Below are positions 48,644-56,647 of a stretch of 64,000 nucleotides of DNA, piece after piece. This DNA is from Micromonospora parathelypteridis (GTDB lineage Bacteria; Actinomycetota; Actinomycetes; Mycobacteriales; Micromonosporaceae), in contig NZ_JACHDP010000001.1 of NCBI RefSeq assembly GCF_014201145.1, positions 1,364,001-1,428,000 on the forward strand, read 5' to 3'. The position numbers and the translations under genes were made by a program. A model generated the notes under the pieces. It did not search any database, was not told the DNA's origin, and saw only the letters and a list, made by a program, of their open reading frames with translations. The number at the start of each line of letters is the position of its first letter. The stretch's first letter is position 1.

Positions 48644-50278
48644 TCAGCCGAGACCGCCCTTGATGGCGCCAATGAGCTCGCCGTTGCTGGTGTCACCGGA
48701 GAGCTCCCAGAAGAACGCGCCACCGAGGCCCTGGTTGTTCGCGTACTGCATCTTGCCGTTGATGGTCGACGGGGTGTCGTAGCTCCACCAGTTGCTGCCG
48801 CACTTGGCGTACGCGGTGCCGCCGACCGTGCCGGTGGCCGGGCAGGTGTTCTTGAGGACCTTGTAGTCCTCGATGCCCGCCTCGTAGGTGCCCGGCGCCG
48901 CGCCGGTGGCGCTGCCGCCCGGGGCGGCCTGCGTGACCCCGGTCCAGCCCCGGCCGTAGAAGCCGATGCCGAGCAGCAACTTGTTGGCCGGGACGCCCTT
49001 GCTCTTGAGCTTCTGGATCGCCGCATCGGAGTTGAAGCCCTGCTGCGGGATGCCGGTGTACGAGGTGAGCGGGGAGTGCGGTGCCGTCGGCCCCTGGGCG
49101 GCGAAGGCGCCGAAGTAGTCGTAGGTCATCGGCATCAGCCAGTTGAGGTTGCCGATGGCACCGGCATAGTCGGCGGCGTCGATCTTGCCGCCGTTGCTGC
49201 CGTCCGCGGTGATCGCGGCGGTGACCAGGGCGCTGGAGCCGAACCTCGACCGCAGGGCGCTGATCACGTTCTTGAACGCGTTGGGGCCGCTGCTGTCACA
49301 GGTCAGGCCGCAGGCGTTGGGGTACTCCCAGTCGACGTCGATGCCATCGAAGACGTCGGCCCAGCGCGGGTCCTCGACGAGGTTGTAGCAGCTCTCGGCA
49401 AAGGCGGCCGGGTTCTGCGCGGCCTGGGTGAAGCCGCCGGACCAGGTCCAGCCGCCGAACGACCAGATCACCTTGAGGTGCGGGTTCAGCTGCTTGAGCT
49501 TGCGCAGCTGGTTGAAGCTGCCCCGCAGCGGCTGGTCCCACGTGTCGGCGACGCCGTCCACGCTGTCCGCCGCCGTGTACGCCTTCTCGTAGTCGGCGTA
49601 GCTGTCACCGATGGCGCAGCGGCCACCGGTGGTGTTGCCGAAGGCGTACAGGATGTGGGTCAGCTTGGCCGCGGAGCCGCTGGTCTGGATGTTCTTGACG
49701 TGGTAGTTGCGCCCGTAGACGCCCCACTCGGCGAAGTAACCGACGACCTTCTTGCCGCCCGGGTTCGGCGGGTTGGTGGTCGGCGGTGGCGTGGTGGGCG
49801 GCGCCGTGGTCGGCGGTGCCGTGGTCGGCGGGGTGGTGGTCGGTGGCGGGGTCGTGGTCGGCGGGCTGGTGGGGGTGCCGCCGCCGCAGGGTGCGCCGTT
49901 GACGGTGCAGTTCAGCGGGGCCTTGAAGGCGCCGGTGCCGTTGTAACCCCAACTGAACGAGGCACCCGGGGCGAGGCCGCCGGCCCAGCTCTTCTTGACC
50001 GCGACGTAGTGGTTGCCGCTGCTGGTCACGTCGGCGTCCCAGGCGCTGCTGATGGTGGTGCCCGACGGCAGGTCGAACTCGATGCGCCAGGTGCTGACGG
50101 TGGCACTGGACCCGTTGGTGACGGTCACCTTCGTCTCGTGACCGGTCCCCCAGTCCTGTGCCCTGGTGAACGTGGTGGTGACACTGCCGGCGCCGAACGC
50201 GGTGGTCATCGGCACCGCTGCGACGGTCACGGCGACCACGGCACCGGCCCAGAGGGCCCGGCGGAGCGATCTTTTCAT
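48644..50278 (-). CDS. Secreted GH18 chitinase with N-terminal CBM2
   Basis: Endochitinase of 544 residues. A signal peptide (about residues 1-30, ending TTAFGAGS) is followed by a family 2 carbohydrate-binding module (about 31-125). A Pro/Thr-rich linker follows, then a GH18 barrel from about 175. The catalytic motif DGIDVDWEYP places the acid/base at Glu318; the substrate-binding YAFGN and MTYDYFGAF strands are intact. A promoter and a palindrome lie just upstream, so it is probably substrate-induced. A hairpin terminator follows the stop. Confidence 0.97.
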   Translation of the reverse strand: MKRSLRRALWAGAVVAVTVAAVPMTTAFGAGSVTTTFTRAQDWGTGHETKVTVTNGSSATVSTWRIEFDLPSGTTISSAWDADVTSSGNHYVAVKKSWAGGLAPGASFSWGYNGTGAFKAPLNCTVNGAPCGGGTPTSPPTTTPPPTTTPPTTAPPTTAPPTTPPPTTNPPNPGGKKVVGYFAEWGVYGRNYHVKNIQTSGSAAKLTHILYAFGNTTGGRCAIGDSYADYEKAYTAADSVDGVADTWDQPLRGSFNQLRKLKQLNPHLKVIWSFGGWTWSGGFTQAAQNPAAFAESCYNLVEDPRWADVFDGIDVDWEYPNACGLTCDSSGPNAFKNVISALRSRFGSSALVTAAITADGSNGGKIDAADYAGAIGNLNWLMPMTYDYFGAFAAQGPTAPHSPLTSYTGIPQQGFNSDAAIQKLKSKGVPANKLLLGIGFYGRGWTGVTQAAPGGSATGAAPGTYEAGIEDYKVLKNTCPATGTVGGTAYAKCGSNWWSYDTPSTINGKMQYANNQGLGGAFFWELSGDTSNGELIGAIKGGLG

Positions 50279-50296
50279 GAGGCGTCTCCCGAACTG

Positions 50297-50313
50297 TTAG
50301 GAAACTTTCCAAA
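50297..50313. promoter_or_regulatory. Candidate operator of the chitinase gene
   Basis: TTAGGAAACTTTCCAAA is a near-perfect palindrome (TTnGGAAA-n-TTTCCnAA) beginning 19 bases before the chitinase ATG. It lies just downstream of the expected transcription start, where a bound repressor would block transcription. It does not resemble the DasR site. The regulator is unknown. Confidence 0.6.
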
Positions 50314-50325
50314 AGAGATGGTGAG

Positions 50326-50355
50326 ACGGTACTCACGGCGTCATCACTTAGTCAA
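50326..50355 (-). promoter_or_regulatory. Promoter of the chitinase gene
   Basis: On the minus strand TTGACT (50355-50350) and TACCGT (50331-50326) are 18 bases apart, a good match to the housekeeping consensus. The start point should lie near 50319. Confidence 0.6.
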
Positions 50356-50434
50356 GATGTGCATGTTTCGATTTCTCCTGGTGCGTGGAGTGCCCCTGCT
50401 CCGCCCGCCCCCGGGGCCTCGCCCGGCCGGCGCG

Positions 50435-50440
50435 TAGCCT
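50435..50440 (+). promoter_or_regulatory. -10 element of the glutathione peroxidase gene
   Basis: TAGCCT lies six bases before the ATG at 50447, leaderless spacing. Confidence 0.6.
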
Positions 50441-50446
50441 CGGGCC

Positions 50447-50941
50447 ATGACCGTCTTCGACATCCCGATCGACGCCCTCAACGGCGGCCCCGCCGACCTG
50501 GCCCGCTACCGCGGGAAGGCGCTCCTGGTCGTCAACGTGGCCTCCCGCTGCGGCCTCACCCCGCAGTACGCCGGCCTCCAGACGCTCGCGGACTCCTACG
50601 CCGACCGCGGCCTGGTGGTGCTCGGCGTGCCCTGCAACCAGTTCGCCGGGCAGGAGCCGGGCAGCGCCGCCGAGATCAGCGACTTCTGCCAGGTCAACTA
50701 CGGGGTCACCTTCCCGCTGACCGAGAAGGTCGACGTCAACGGTCCGGACCGGCACCCGCTCTACGCCGCGCTCGTGGAGACCCCGGACGCCGACGGGCAC
50801 ACCGGGGACGTCCGGTGGAACTTCGAGAAGTTCCTGGTGGCCCCGGACGGCAGCATCGCCGCCCGCTTCGCCCCAACGGTCGAGCCCGACGCCGACGACC
50901 TACGCGCCGCGATCGAGAAGGCCCTACCCACCCCGGCCTGA
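50447..50941 (+). CDS. Glutathione peroxidase-family thiol peroxidase
   Basis: Thioredoxin-fold peroxidase of 164 residues. The peroxidatic Cys is in NVASRCGLTPQY, and the family Gln and Trp lie in PCNQFAGQEPG and VRWNFEKFLV. It uses Cys rather than selenocysteine. A resolving Cys in EISDFCQVNYGV suggests thioredoxin or mycoredoxin as reductant, since actinobacteria lack glutathione. The transcript appears leaderless. Confidence 0.95.
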   Translation: MTVFDIPIDALNGGPADLARYRGKALLVVNVASRCGLTPQYAGLQTLADSYADRGLVVLGVPCNQFAGQEPGSAAEISDFCQVNYGVTFPLTEKVDVNGPDRHPLYAALVETPDADGHTGDVRWNFEKFLVAPDGSIAARFAPTVEPDADDLRAAIEKALPTPA

Positions 50942-50981
50942 CTCGCGCCCCGGGCCGCCCCGCGCCGCCCCGCCCCGCCTT

Positions 50982-51054
50982 GATCGCGCTCGAACACGGA
51001 TGTAGTGGTCTCCCGGCCTCCCGGAGGCCACTACATCCTGGATCGAGCACGATC
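50982..51054. repeat. Intergenic hairpin E, GATC-type
   Basis: Long imperfect palindrome with arms of about 34 bases, 50982-51015 and 51021-51054. The 5' arm opens GATCGCGCTCGA and ends in the perfect block GGATGTAGTGG. It lies after the peroxidase gene, in the 333-base gap 50942-51274. Confidence 0.88.
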
Positions 51055-51098
51055 CTGCTGGGTCGACGGCGCGTGATCTTGTCGGGTCGACGGCGCAG
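51051..51098. repeat. 24-base tandem repeat next to hairpin E
   Basis: Two copies, 51051-51074 and 51075-51098, share GGGTCGACGGCGC and a GATC start. The first overlaps the end of hairpin E. Confidence 0.75.
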
Positions 51099-51227
51099 GG
51101 CGAACTGCTCGTCACCGGAGAGTGGCATGTCCTCGGAGAGCCGACTGGCGACCAGCGTGAGCAGTACGTTGTGCAGGGCGGACTCTCGGCGCAGCCGGTC
51201 GACAGCGCGGCAACCGGAACAACCCAC
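51063..51227 (-). pseudogene. Possible decayed reading frame
   Basis: I do not recognise it. One minus-strand frame keeps G/C-rich third positions and reads like protein (LHNVLLTLVASRLSEDMPLS), with a CSGC pair near a possible GTG start at 51227. It has no stop of its own and runs into the tandem repeat and hairpin E, as if its 3' end had been replaced. It may be a remnant of a regulator divergent from the oxidoreductase gene. Confidence 0.3.
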
Positions 51228-51274
51228 CGCTCCAGTCAGGAATGCGTCGCTGGTGGGCGGAGTTGGGGACCAAC

Positions 51275-51949
51275 ATGACAACTGTGGGACTGATCGGCAG
51301 CGGCAACATCGGCGGCACGTTGGCCCGGCTGGCGGTGGACGCCGGCTACGAGGTGGTGCTGAGCAACTCGCGTGGGCCGGAGACGCTGAAGGACCTCGCC
51401 GACGAGCTGGGCGAGCACGCCAGCGCCGGCACGGCCCAGGACGCGGCGCACGTGGGTGACCTGGTGGTGGTCAGCGTGCCGCTGAAGGCCTACCGGGCGG
51501 TGCCCGTGGAGCCGCTGGCCGGCAAGGTCGTGATCGACACCAACAACTACTACCCGCAGCGCGACGGGGCCTTCCCGGAACTGGACGCCGGCGAGATCAC
51601 CAGCAGCGAGCTGCTCCAGCAGCACCTGCCGGAGGCCCGGGTGGTCAAGGTCTTCAACAACATCTACTTCGCGCACCTGGCCGCGCTGCCGCGACCGTCC
51701 GGGGCGACGGACCGCAGCGCCCTCGCGATCGCCGGTGACGACGCCGCCGCGAAGGCCGAGGTGACGGCGTTCCTCGACCGGATCGGCTACGACGCGGTCG
51801 ACGCGGGGTCGCTGGCCGACGGATGGCGCTACCAGCCGGACACCCCCGCGTACGGCACGCTCTACTCCGCCGACCCGACGGACTGGTCGCACCCGGCCCA
51901 GGGCGACACCGAGAAGCTGCGCGCCGCGCTGGCGGCCGCGACCCGCTGA
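51275..51949 (+). CDS. NADPH:F420 oxidoreductase-like protein
   Basis: Protein of 224 residues with the N-terminal NADP-binding motif VGLIGSGNIGGTLARLA and the block VVLSNSRGPETL, typical of F420-dependent NADP reductases and their NAD-binding relatives. VVISTNNYYPQRDG-like sequence (VIDTNNYYPQRDG) and VKVFNNIYFAHL follow. Whether it uses F420 is unproven; F420 is common in actinobacteria. The ATG at 51275 follows GGGGACC. It converges on the GT87 gene. Confidence 0.85.
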   Translation: MTTVGLIGSGNIGGTLARLAVDAGYEVVLSNSRGPETLKDLADELGEHASAGTAQDAAHVGDLVVVSVPLKAYRAVPVEPLAGKVVIDTNNYYPQRDGAFPELDAGEITSSELLQQHLPEARVVKVFNNIYFAHLAALPRPSGATDRSALAIAGDDAAAKAEVTAFLDRIGYDAVDAGSLADGWRYQPDTPAYGTLYSADPTDWSHPAQGDTEKLRAALAAATR

Positions 51950-51977
51950 GCGACGCCGCCGCCCTCCCCGCGATCGC

Positions 51978-53579
51978 CTACCGGGTGGTGGTGCGGAGGG
52001 CGGCGGCGAGTTCCTCGTCGTAGCTGGCGATCGGCTGACCGTCCGCGGTGTACGCGAGGAGTCGGCCCTGGGCCATGTTCGCCGAGCGGAACGAGAACGT
52101 CCTCGTCCCCGGGTAGGCGTCGAGCAGGGGGATCACCCGAGGTGCCCCGCCCGGGGCGGAGAAGTATTCCAGCCTCGCCACCTGCGGGGAGACCACGCCG
52201 TTGACCCGGACCTTGGTCTTCTCGGCCCGGGTGCCGAAGGTGACCGGCGCGTCGGTGCCGTAGGCGGCGCATTCGACCGGGCCACGGCAGACGAAGAAGT
52301 ATCGCGGGTTGGCCACGTCGTCGAGGGCGTACGCCTTGAAGGTCGGGTCCGCTCCGGCGGGCAACGGCTGCACGGCGAAGAAGGCGACCGCCACCGTGGC
52401 CGTGACGCCCACCCGCAGCCAGCCCCTCCCGGCCGCCGGCCTTCGGTTGGTGCGAGCGGCGGCGACCGCGACACCACCGAAGCCGGCCAGACACAGCAGG
52501 CACACCCCGACGGCGCGGGCGTTCTCGAAGAGGAACTGCACGCCCGGCCGCATCGACACCGGGCTGAGGACCGCACCCAACGAGACGATCATGGCGGCGA
52601 GCAGCGCCGCGCCAGCGGCCCGCTGGGTGACGCCGGACGCGCCGATCAGCAGCATCGCCGCGAGCACCGGCCACACCTGGTGGTGGGTCCAGGACACCGG
52701 GGACGCGGCGACGGTGGCGCAGCCGACCAGCACGGCCGCGTGCCTCGGGCGGCCCCCGGACGCCAGGTGCCGGGCCCGCAGCAGCGCCGCCGCGCAGATG
52801 AGTGCTACCAGGCCTGCCCAGAGCAGGGGCAGCGCCGACTCGTCGACGCCGACGCGCAGCAGCATCCCGTGCACGGACTGGTTGCCCAGCGAGGCCAGGT
52901 TGCCGATCCGCGAGGTCTGCCGCACCGCCTCGCTCCAGTAGGTCCAGCTCTCGCCCGGCAACACGATCGCGGCGAGACCCGCGCAGGCCACGAACGTCGC
53001 GACCGCCCGGCCGGCATCGCGGTAGCGGCCCGTGGCGAGGAAGTAGACCACGAACAGCAGTGGGGTCAGCTTGATCGCCGCGGCGACCCCGACCAGCACC
53101 CCGCGCAGCCGGGGTGGGACGGCGCCCATCCCGTCCAGCAGGGCCATCAGCACGATGAAGATGCTGACCTGGCCGAAGCGCAGGTTGCTCTGCACCGGCG
53201 CGGAGAGCATCAGCACGGTCGCCGCCACCGCCACGACGAGCGGCCGCCGGGACTGCCGGGTGGTCAGCGCGACACCGACGGCCCCGGCGATGGCGACGAC
53301 GGCCGCGCAGGTCGCGACCAGCCAGATCCCCTGCAGTACGCCCTCGCTCACGACGGTGATCGGTCCCAGTACGAGGGCGGCGAACGGCGGGTAGGTGAAC
53401 GGTCCGCCGTTGCCCGCCGCGTACTCGTACAGCGGTCGACCACTGTGCAGGTCGGACAGTGCGCCGTAGTAGATGTGCAGGTCGGAGAGGCGATCCGGAC
53501 GCCGGAGGACGAGCACACAGGACACCAGCGCGACGACGACGAACGCCGCCCACATCAGCGCCACCCGGCGATCCCGCAT
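51978..53579 (-). CDS. GT87-family (DUF2029) membrane mannosyltransferase with C-terminal extension
   Basis: Polytopic protein of 533 residues with about ten membrane segments in the first 400, resembling the PimE-like GT-C enzymes that use polyprenol-phosphate-mannose. The early acidic loop DLHIYYGALSDLHSGRPLYEY and FTYPPFAALVLGP are family features. After a last hydrophobic segment ending in QPLPAGADP comes a soluble region of about 120 residues, probably outside the membrane, which I do not recognise. The ATG at 53579 is preceded by TATCCT six bases away, so it is probably leaderless. Confidence 0.88.
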   Translation of the reverse strand: MRDRRVALMWAAFVVVALVSCVLVLRRPDRLSDLHIYYGALSDLHSGRPLYEYAAGNGGPFTYPPFAALVLGPITVVSEGVLQGIWLVATCAAVVAIAGAVGVALTTRQSRRPLVVAVAATVLMLSAPVQSNLRFGQVSIFIVLMALLDGMGAVPPRLRGVLVGVAAAIKLTPLLFVVYFLATGRYRDAGRAVATFVACAGLAAIVLPGESWTYWSEAVRQTSRIGNLASLGNQSVHGMLLRVGVDESALPLLWAGLVALICAAALLRARHLASGGRPRHAAVLVGCATVAASPVSWTHHQVWPVLAAMLLIGASGVTQRAAGAALLAAMIVSLGAVLSPVSMRPGVQFLFENARAVGVCLLCLAGFGGVAVAAARTNRRPAAGRGWLRVGVTATVAVAFFAVQPLPAGADPTFKAYALDDVANPRYFFVCRGPVECAAYGTDAPVTFGTRAEKTKVRVNGVVSPQVARLEYFSAPGGAPRVIPLLDAYPGTRTFSFRSANMAQGRLLAYTADGQPIASYDEELAAALRTTTR

Positions 53580-53585
53580 CGACCG

Positions 53586-53591
53586 AGGATA
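53586..53591 (-). promoter_or_regulatory. -10 element of the GT87 gene
   Basis: Minus-strand TATCCT ends six bases before the ATG at 53579. The gap 53592-53747 towards the DUF4397 gene holds no gene. Confidence 0.55.
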
Positions 53592-53747
53592 AGGGAGCAC
53601 GACGGTCGACGTCGGCCCCGTCAGCGGCAGACCCGGGGTGGAGGGCCATTGAAAAACATCCTTTCGGCAACTTGCGCTGGAGTCCTGTAAACGGGACCCT
53701 GTTCTCTGGGTTGCCGCCCGCTTACTGAACGTGCTTCCGGAGGCGAC

Positions 53748-54617
53748 ATGCACACGCTCCGTACCGCGCCTCGCCGGCTGCTGGCCGGCTCCGGCGCGCT
53801 CCTGCTCAGCACCGCCCTCGCCGCCGCCGGCACGCCTGTGCCGGCCAGCGCCGCGACCGCTGTGGACACCGTCGGATACGTCCGGCTCGCCCACCTCTCC
53901 CCGGACACCCCGGCCGTCGACGTCTACCTCGCCGCGCCGGGCGCCGCCAAGCCCATGGTCTTCGACGGGGTCGCCTACGGCGTGGTCTCCGACTATCTGA
54001 AGCTGGCACCCGGTCGCTACGCGGTGGCGATGCGCGAGGCCGGCGCTCCCGCCAGCGATCCCCCGGTGCTCACCACCGAGGTCGCGGTGACCAGCGGTGA
54101 CGCCTACACGGTGGCCGGCGTCGGTCGGCACGCGGACCTGGGGCTGCGGGTGATCAACGATGACCTCAGCGCGCCCGCTCAGGGCCACGCGAAGGTGCGG
54201 GTCGTGCAGGCTTCCGTGCGTACCCCGATGCTGGACGTGGCCGCCGCCGACGGCCCGACGATCGCCAACGGCGTGCAGTTCGCGACCACGACCGAATACC
54301 AGCAGGTCGAGCCGGGCAGTTTTCGGCTGCGGCTCACCGGTGCCGCCGGGCCGAGCGCCGACGCCGAGGTGCGGCTCACCGGCGGCGCGGTCTACTCACT
54401 GCTGGTGCTCGATGCGAAACAGGGCGGGCTGACCGCTGAGCTGCGCCGCGACGCAAAGGGCGGCATCGTCGTCCCTGCCGGCGGGGTGGACACCGGCGCC
54501 GGCGGCACCGCCCGGGCCGGGTTCGGCGCGTACCCCCTGGTGGCCGGCGGGTTGGCCGCGGTGGCCGTCGCGGTGACCCTGCTGCTCTGGCGCCGACGGC
54601 GGCGCACCACCTGGTGA
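53748..54617 (+). CDS. DUF4397-domain surface protein
   Basis: Secreted protein of 289 residues. The signal peptide ends near ASAAT. Two DUF4397 beta-sandwich halves follow (YVRLAHLSPDTPAVDVYL near residue 43, and AKVRVVQASVRTPMLDV). A Gly-rich GGVDTGAGG stretch, one membrane helix and a basic RRRRRTTW tail complete it. The C-terminus is built like a sortase substrate but lacks a standard LPxTG. The ATG follows GGAGGC. The sortase gene overlaps its stop, so the sortase probably acts on it. Confidence 0.9.
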   Translation: MHTLRTAPRRLLAGSGALLLSTALAAAGTPVPASAATAVDTVGYVRLAHLSPDTPAVDVYLAAPGAAKPMVFDGVAYGVVSDYLKLAPGRYAVAMREAGAPASDPPVLTTEVAVTSGDAYTVAGVGRHADLGLRVINDDLSAPAQGHAKVRVVQASVRTPMLDVAAADGPTIANGVQFATTTEYQQVEPGSFRLRLTGAAGPSADAEVRLTGGAVYSLLVLDAKQGGLTAELRRDAKGGIVVPAGGVDTGAGGTARAGFGAYPLVAGGLAAVAVAVTLLLWRRRRRTTW

Positions 54618-55303
54618 ACACCGGGGCCGACGCGTCGATCCGGCGGCACCGCGACCGGCGGGTGCCGCTGGCCGCGCTGGTCGCGGCCGGCGCGGCAGTC
54701 TGCCTGGCCGCCGGCACCGGGGTCGGGCTGGCCATCAGCGGCCCGTCGCCCGGCTCGGCGCCGCCGATGGCGAGCTGGCACCCCGGCTGCACCGACGACT
54801 GCCCGTCCGTGGCCGCGGCGCCCGTGCCGCAGGGTCCACCCACCCGGGTACGCGTAGCCCGCATCGGTGTCGACTCCGCGCTCACCGTGTTGGGCCTGGA
54901 CCGCGCTGGTGCGCTGATCCCGCCGACCGACTTCGACGCCGCCGGCTGGTACGGGGGTGGTCCGGCCCCCGGCGACACCGGCCCGGCCGTGCTCGCCGGG
55001 CACCTGGACTCGCGGCGCGGCCCGGCCGTGTTCGCCCGGCTCGGTGAGCTGCGCCCCGGTGATCGGGTGGAGGTGTGGCGCGGCGGGCAGCGGCTGTCGT
55101 TCCGGGTGACCGGGTCGCTGCGGACCCGCAAGGACCGCTTTCCCACGGAAGCGGTGTACGGGCCGACGCCGGGTGCGGAGTTACGCCTGGTCACCTGCGG
55201 GGGTGACTTCGACCGGCGCAGCGGGCACTACCGGGACAACGTGGTGGTCTTCGCGGTGACCGAGGCCGCCGGCCCGATGCTGCCGGACTCCGCCGCGGGT
55301 TAG
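54614..55303 (+). CDS. Class F sortase
   Basis: Membrane-anchored transpeptidase of 229 residues. An N-terminal helix (VPLAALVAAGAAVCLAAG) is followed by the sortase barrel with catalytic His in VLAGHLDSRRG, Cys in LRLVTCGGDF, and Arg in RSGHYRDNV. The short, compact domain fits class F. It starts at GTG 54614, overlapping the DUF4397 gene by four bases. The pair is a recurrent actinobacterial unit. Confidence 0.92.
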   Translation: MNTGADASIRRHRDRRVPLAALVAAGAAVCLAAGTGVGLAISGPSPGSAPPMASWHPGCTDDCPSVAAAPVPQGPPTRVRVARIGVDSALTVLGLDRAGALIPPTDFDAAGWYGGGPAPGDTGPAVLAGHLDSRRGPAVFARLGELRPGDRVEVWRGGQRLSFRVTGSLRTRKDRFPTEAVYGPTPGAELRLVTCGGDFDRRSGHYRDNVVVFAVTEAAGPMLPDSAAG

Positions 55304-55316
55304 GCCGCCGGTCGGC

Positions 55317-55374
55317 AGCCCAGGTGCGGCGTCAGAGCGGTCGATAGCCCAGGCGCCGCGTCAGAGCGGCCGGC
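55317..55374. repeat. 29-base tandem duplication of the DUF2203 gene 3' end
   Basis: Two adjacent 29-base units, 55317-55345 and 55346-55374. The second contains the DUF2203 stop codon (55361-55363) and the first repeats it at 55332-55334. A few bases differ. Confidence 0.8.
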
Positions 55375-55711
55375 GGCCGGCGAAGCCGCACTCGGCCCGG
55401 TGGTACCAGCGCACGTCGGAGTCGCCCTCCAGCCAGCACCAGAGCACGGCGCGGCCGGCCCGCTCGCCGGGGAAGTCGAGCAGCACCGGGGCGATGCCCT
55501 TGACCTGGATGTCGTGCTGGTGCAGCTCGTCGACGACGGCGTGCAGCCGGGCCTCCAACCCCTTCACCTCGGCCAGCCCGCCGAGCGCGCTCACGCCGTG
55601 GTCGGCCAGGTCGGCGCGCAGCTCGGTCAGGTCGGCCCGGACCCGGATCAGCTCGTCGACGCGCGGCTGCAGGGTGGCCACCAGGTGCCGGGCCTGGGCA
55701 AGTGTGAACAC
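55361..55711 (-). CDS. DUF2203-domain protein
   Basis: Small helical cytoplasmic protein of 116 residues. It begins FTLAQARHLVATLQPRVDEL, contains KGLEARLHAVVDELHQHDIQVKG and ends with the typical DFPGERAGRAVLWCWLEGD and WYHRAECGFAGRRPL. The function of DUF2203 is unknown. The GTG at 55711 has CATACT six bases upstream, suggesting a leaderless start. The longer open frame upstream is not supported. Confidence 0.88.
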   Translation of the reverse strand: MFTLAQARHLVATLQPRVDELIRVRADLTELRADLADHGVSALGGLAEVKGLEARLHAVVDELHQHDIQVKGIAPVLLDFPGERAGRAVLWCWLEGDSDVRWYHRAECGFAGRRPL

Positions 55712-55757
55712 GGGGCCAGTATGCGGCACGCGCAGCCCCGCGAGGCGCCCGGAACGG

Positions 55758-56576
55758 TCAGTCGGCCTGGGCCGCCAGCTCGCGGGCGCGATCCCGGGCA
55801 GCCTCCAGCGCGGCGAGCAACGCCGCGCGTACGCCGTGCTTCTCCAGCTCACGGATCGCGGAGATGGTGGTGCCGGCCGGTGAGGTGACCGCCTCGCGCA
55901 GCTTGACCGGGTGCTCGCCGGAGTCGCGCAGCATCACCGCGGAACCGATCGCGGTCTGCACGATCAGCTCGTGCGCCACCTGCCGGGGCAGCCCGAGCAG
56001 GATCCCCGCGTCGATCATGGCTTCGACGAGCAGGTAGAAGTAGGCCGGGCCGGAGCCGGAGAGCGCGGTGACCGCGTCCTGCTGCGATTCCGGCACCCGG
56101 ATCGTCTGCCCGAGCGGCTTGAACATCTCCTCGGCCAACGCCAGGTGCGTCCCGGTGGCGTACGCGCCCGCCGAGATCGCCGTCATCGCCTCGTCGACCA
56201 GCGCCGGGGTGTTGGTCATCACCCGGACCACCGGGGTGCCATCGGGCAGCCTGCGGTTGAAGAAGCTGGTGGGCAGACCGGCGCAGAGCGAGATGACGAG
56301 CTTGTCCGCCGGCACCTTCGGGCCGATCTCGTCGAGCAGAGCGGCGGCGTCCTGCGGCTTCACCGAAACCGCGAGCACCGCCGCCTCGTCCACCGCCGTC
56401 AGGTTGTCGACGACCCGTACGCCGTAGCGGGCGGTCAACTCCTCGGCGCGGGCCGGACGGCGGGCGGTGGCCAGCAGCCGGTCCACCGGCCATCCCGAGC
56501 GCAGCAGCCCGGAGAGCATCAGCTCACCGATCTTGCCCGCACCGATCACCGCGACCGTGTGCACCCCGGCTGACAT
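55758..56576 (-). CDS. proC: Pyrroline-5-carboxylate reductase
   Basis: Last enzyme of proline synthesis, 272 residues, reducing pyrroline-5-carboxylate with NAD(P)H. Rossmann motif VAVIGAGKIGELMLSGLL, then VLAVSVKPQDAAALLDEI. The C-terminal signature runs VTALSGSGPAYFYLLVEAM, then LREAVTSPAGTTISAI. The ATG at 56576 follows GGAGGTACGGG. A strong hairpin separates it from the upstream pfkA, so it probably has its own promoter. Confidence 0.97.
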   Translation of the reverse strand: MSAGVHTVAVIGAGKIGELMLSGLLRSGWPVDRLLATARRPARAEELTARYGVRVVDNLTAVDEAAVLAVSVKPQDAAALLDEIGPKVPADKLVISLCAGLPTSFFNRRLPDGTPVVRVMTNTPALVDEAMTAISAGAYATGTHLALAEEMFKPLGQTIRVPESQQDAVTALSGSGPAYFYLLVEAMIDAGILLGLPRQVAHELIVQTAIGSAVMLRDSGEHPVKLREAVTSPAGTTISAIRELEKHGVRAALLAALEAARDRARELAAQAD

Positions 56577-56603
56577 GTCGCCCGTACCTCCTCGCGTCGG
56601 GTC

Positions 56604-56637
56604 GCGGCGCGGCGGACCCGCAGGCCCGCCGCGCCGC
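56604..56637 (-). terminator. GC hairpin between pfkA and proC
   Basis: GCGGCGCGGCGG (56604-56615) pairs perfectly with CCGCCGCGCCGC (56626-56637), 11 bases past the pfkA stop. No T-run follows. Confidence 0.7.
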
Positions 56638-56647
56638 CGACCGTCGA

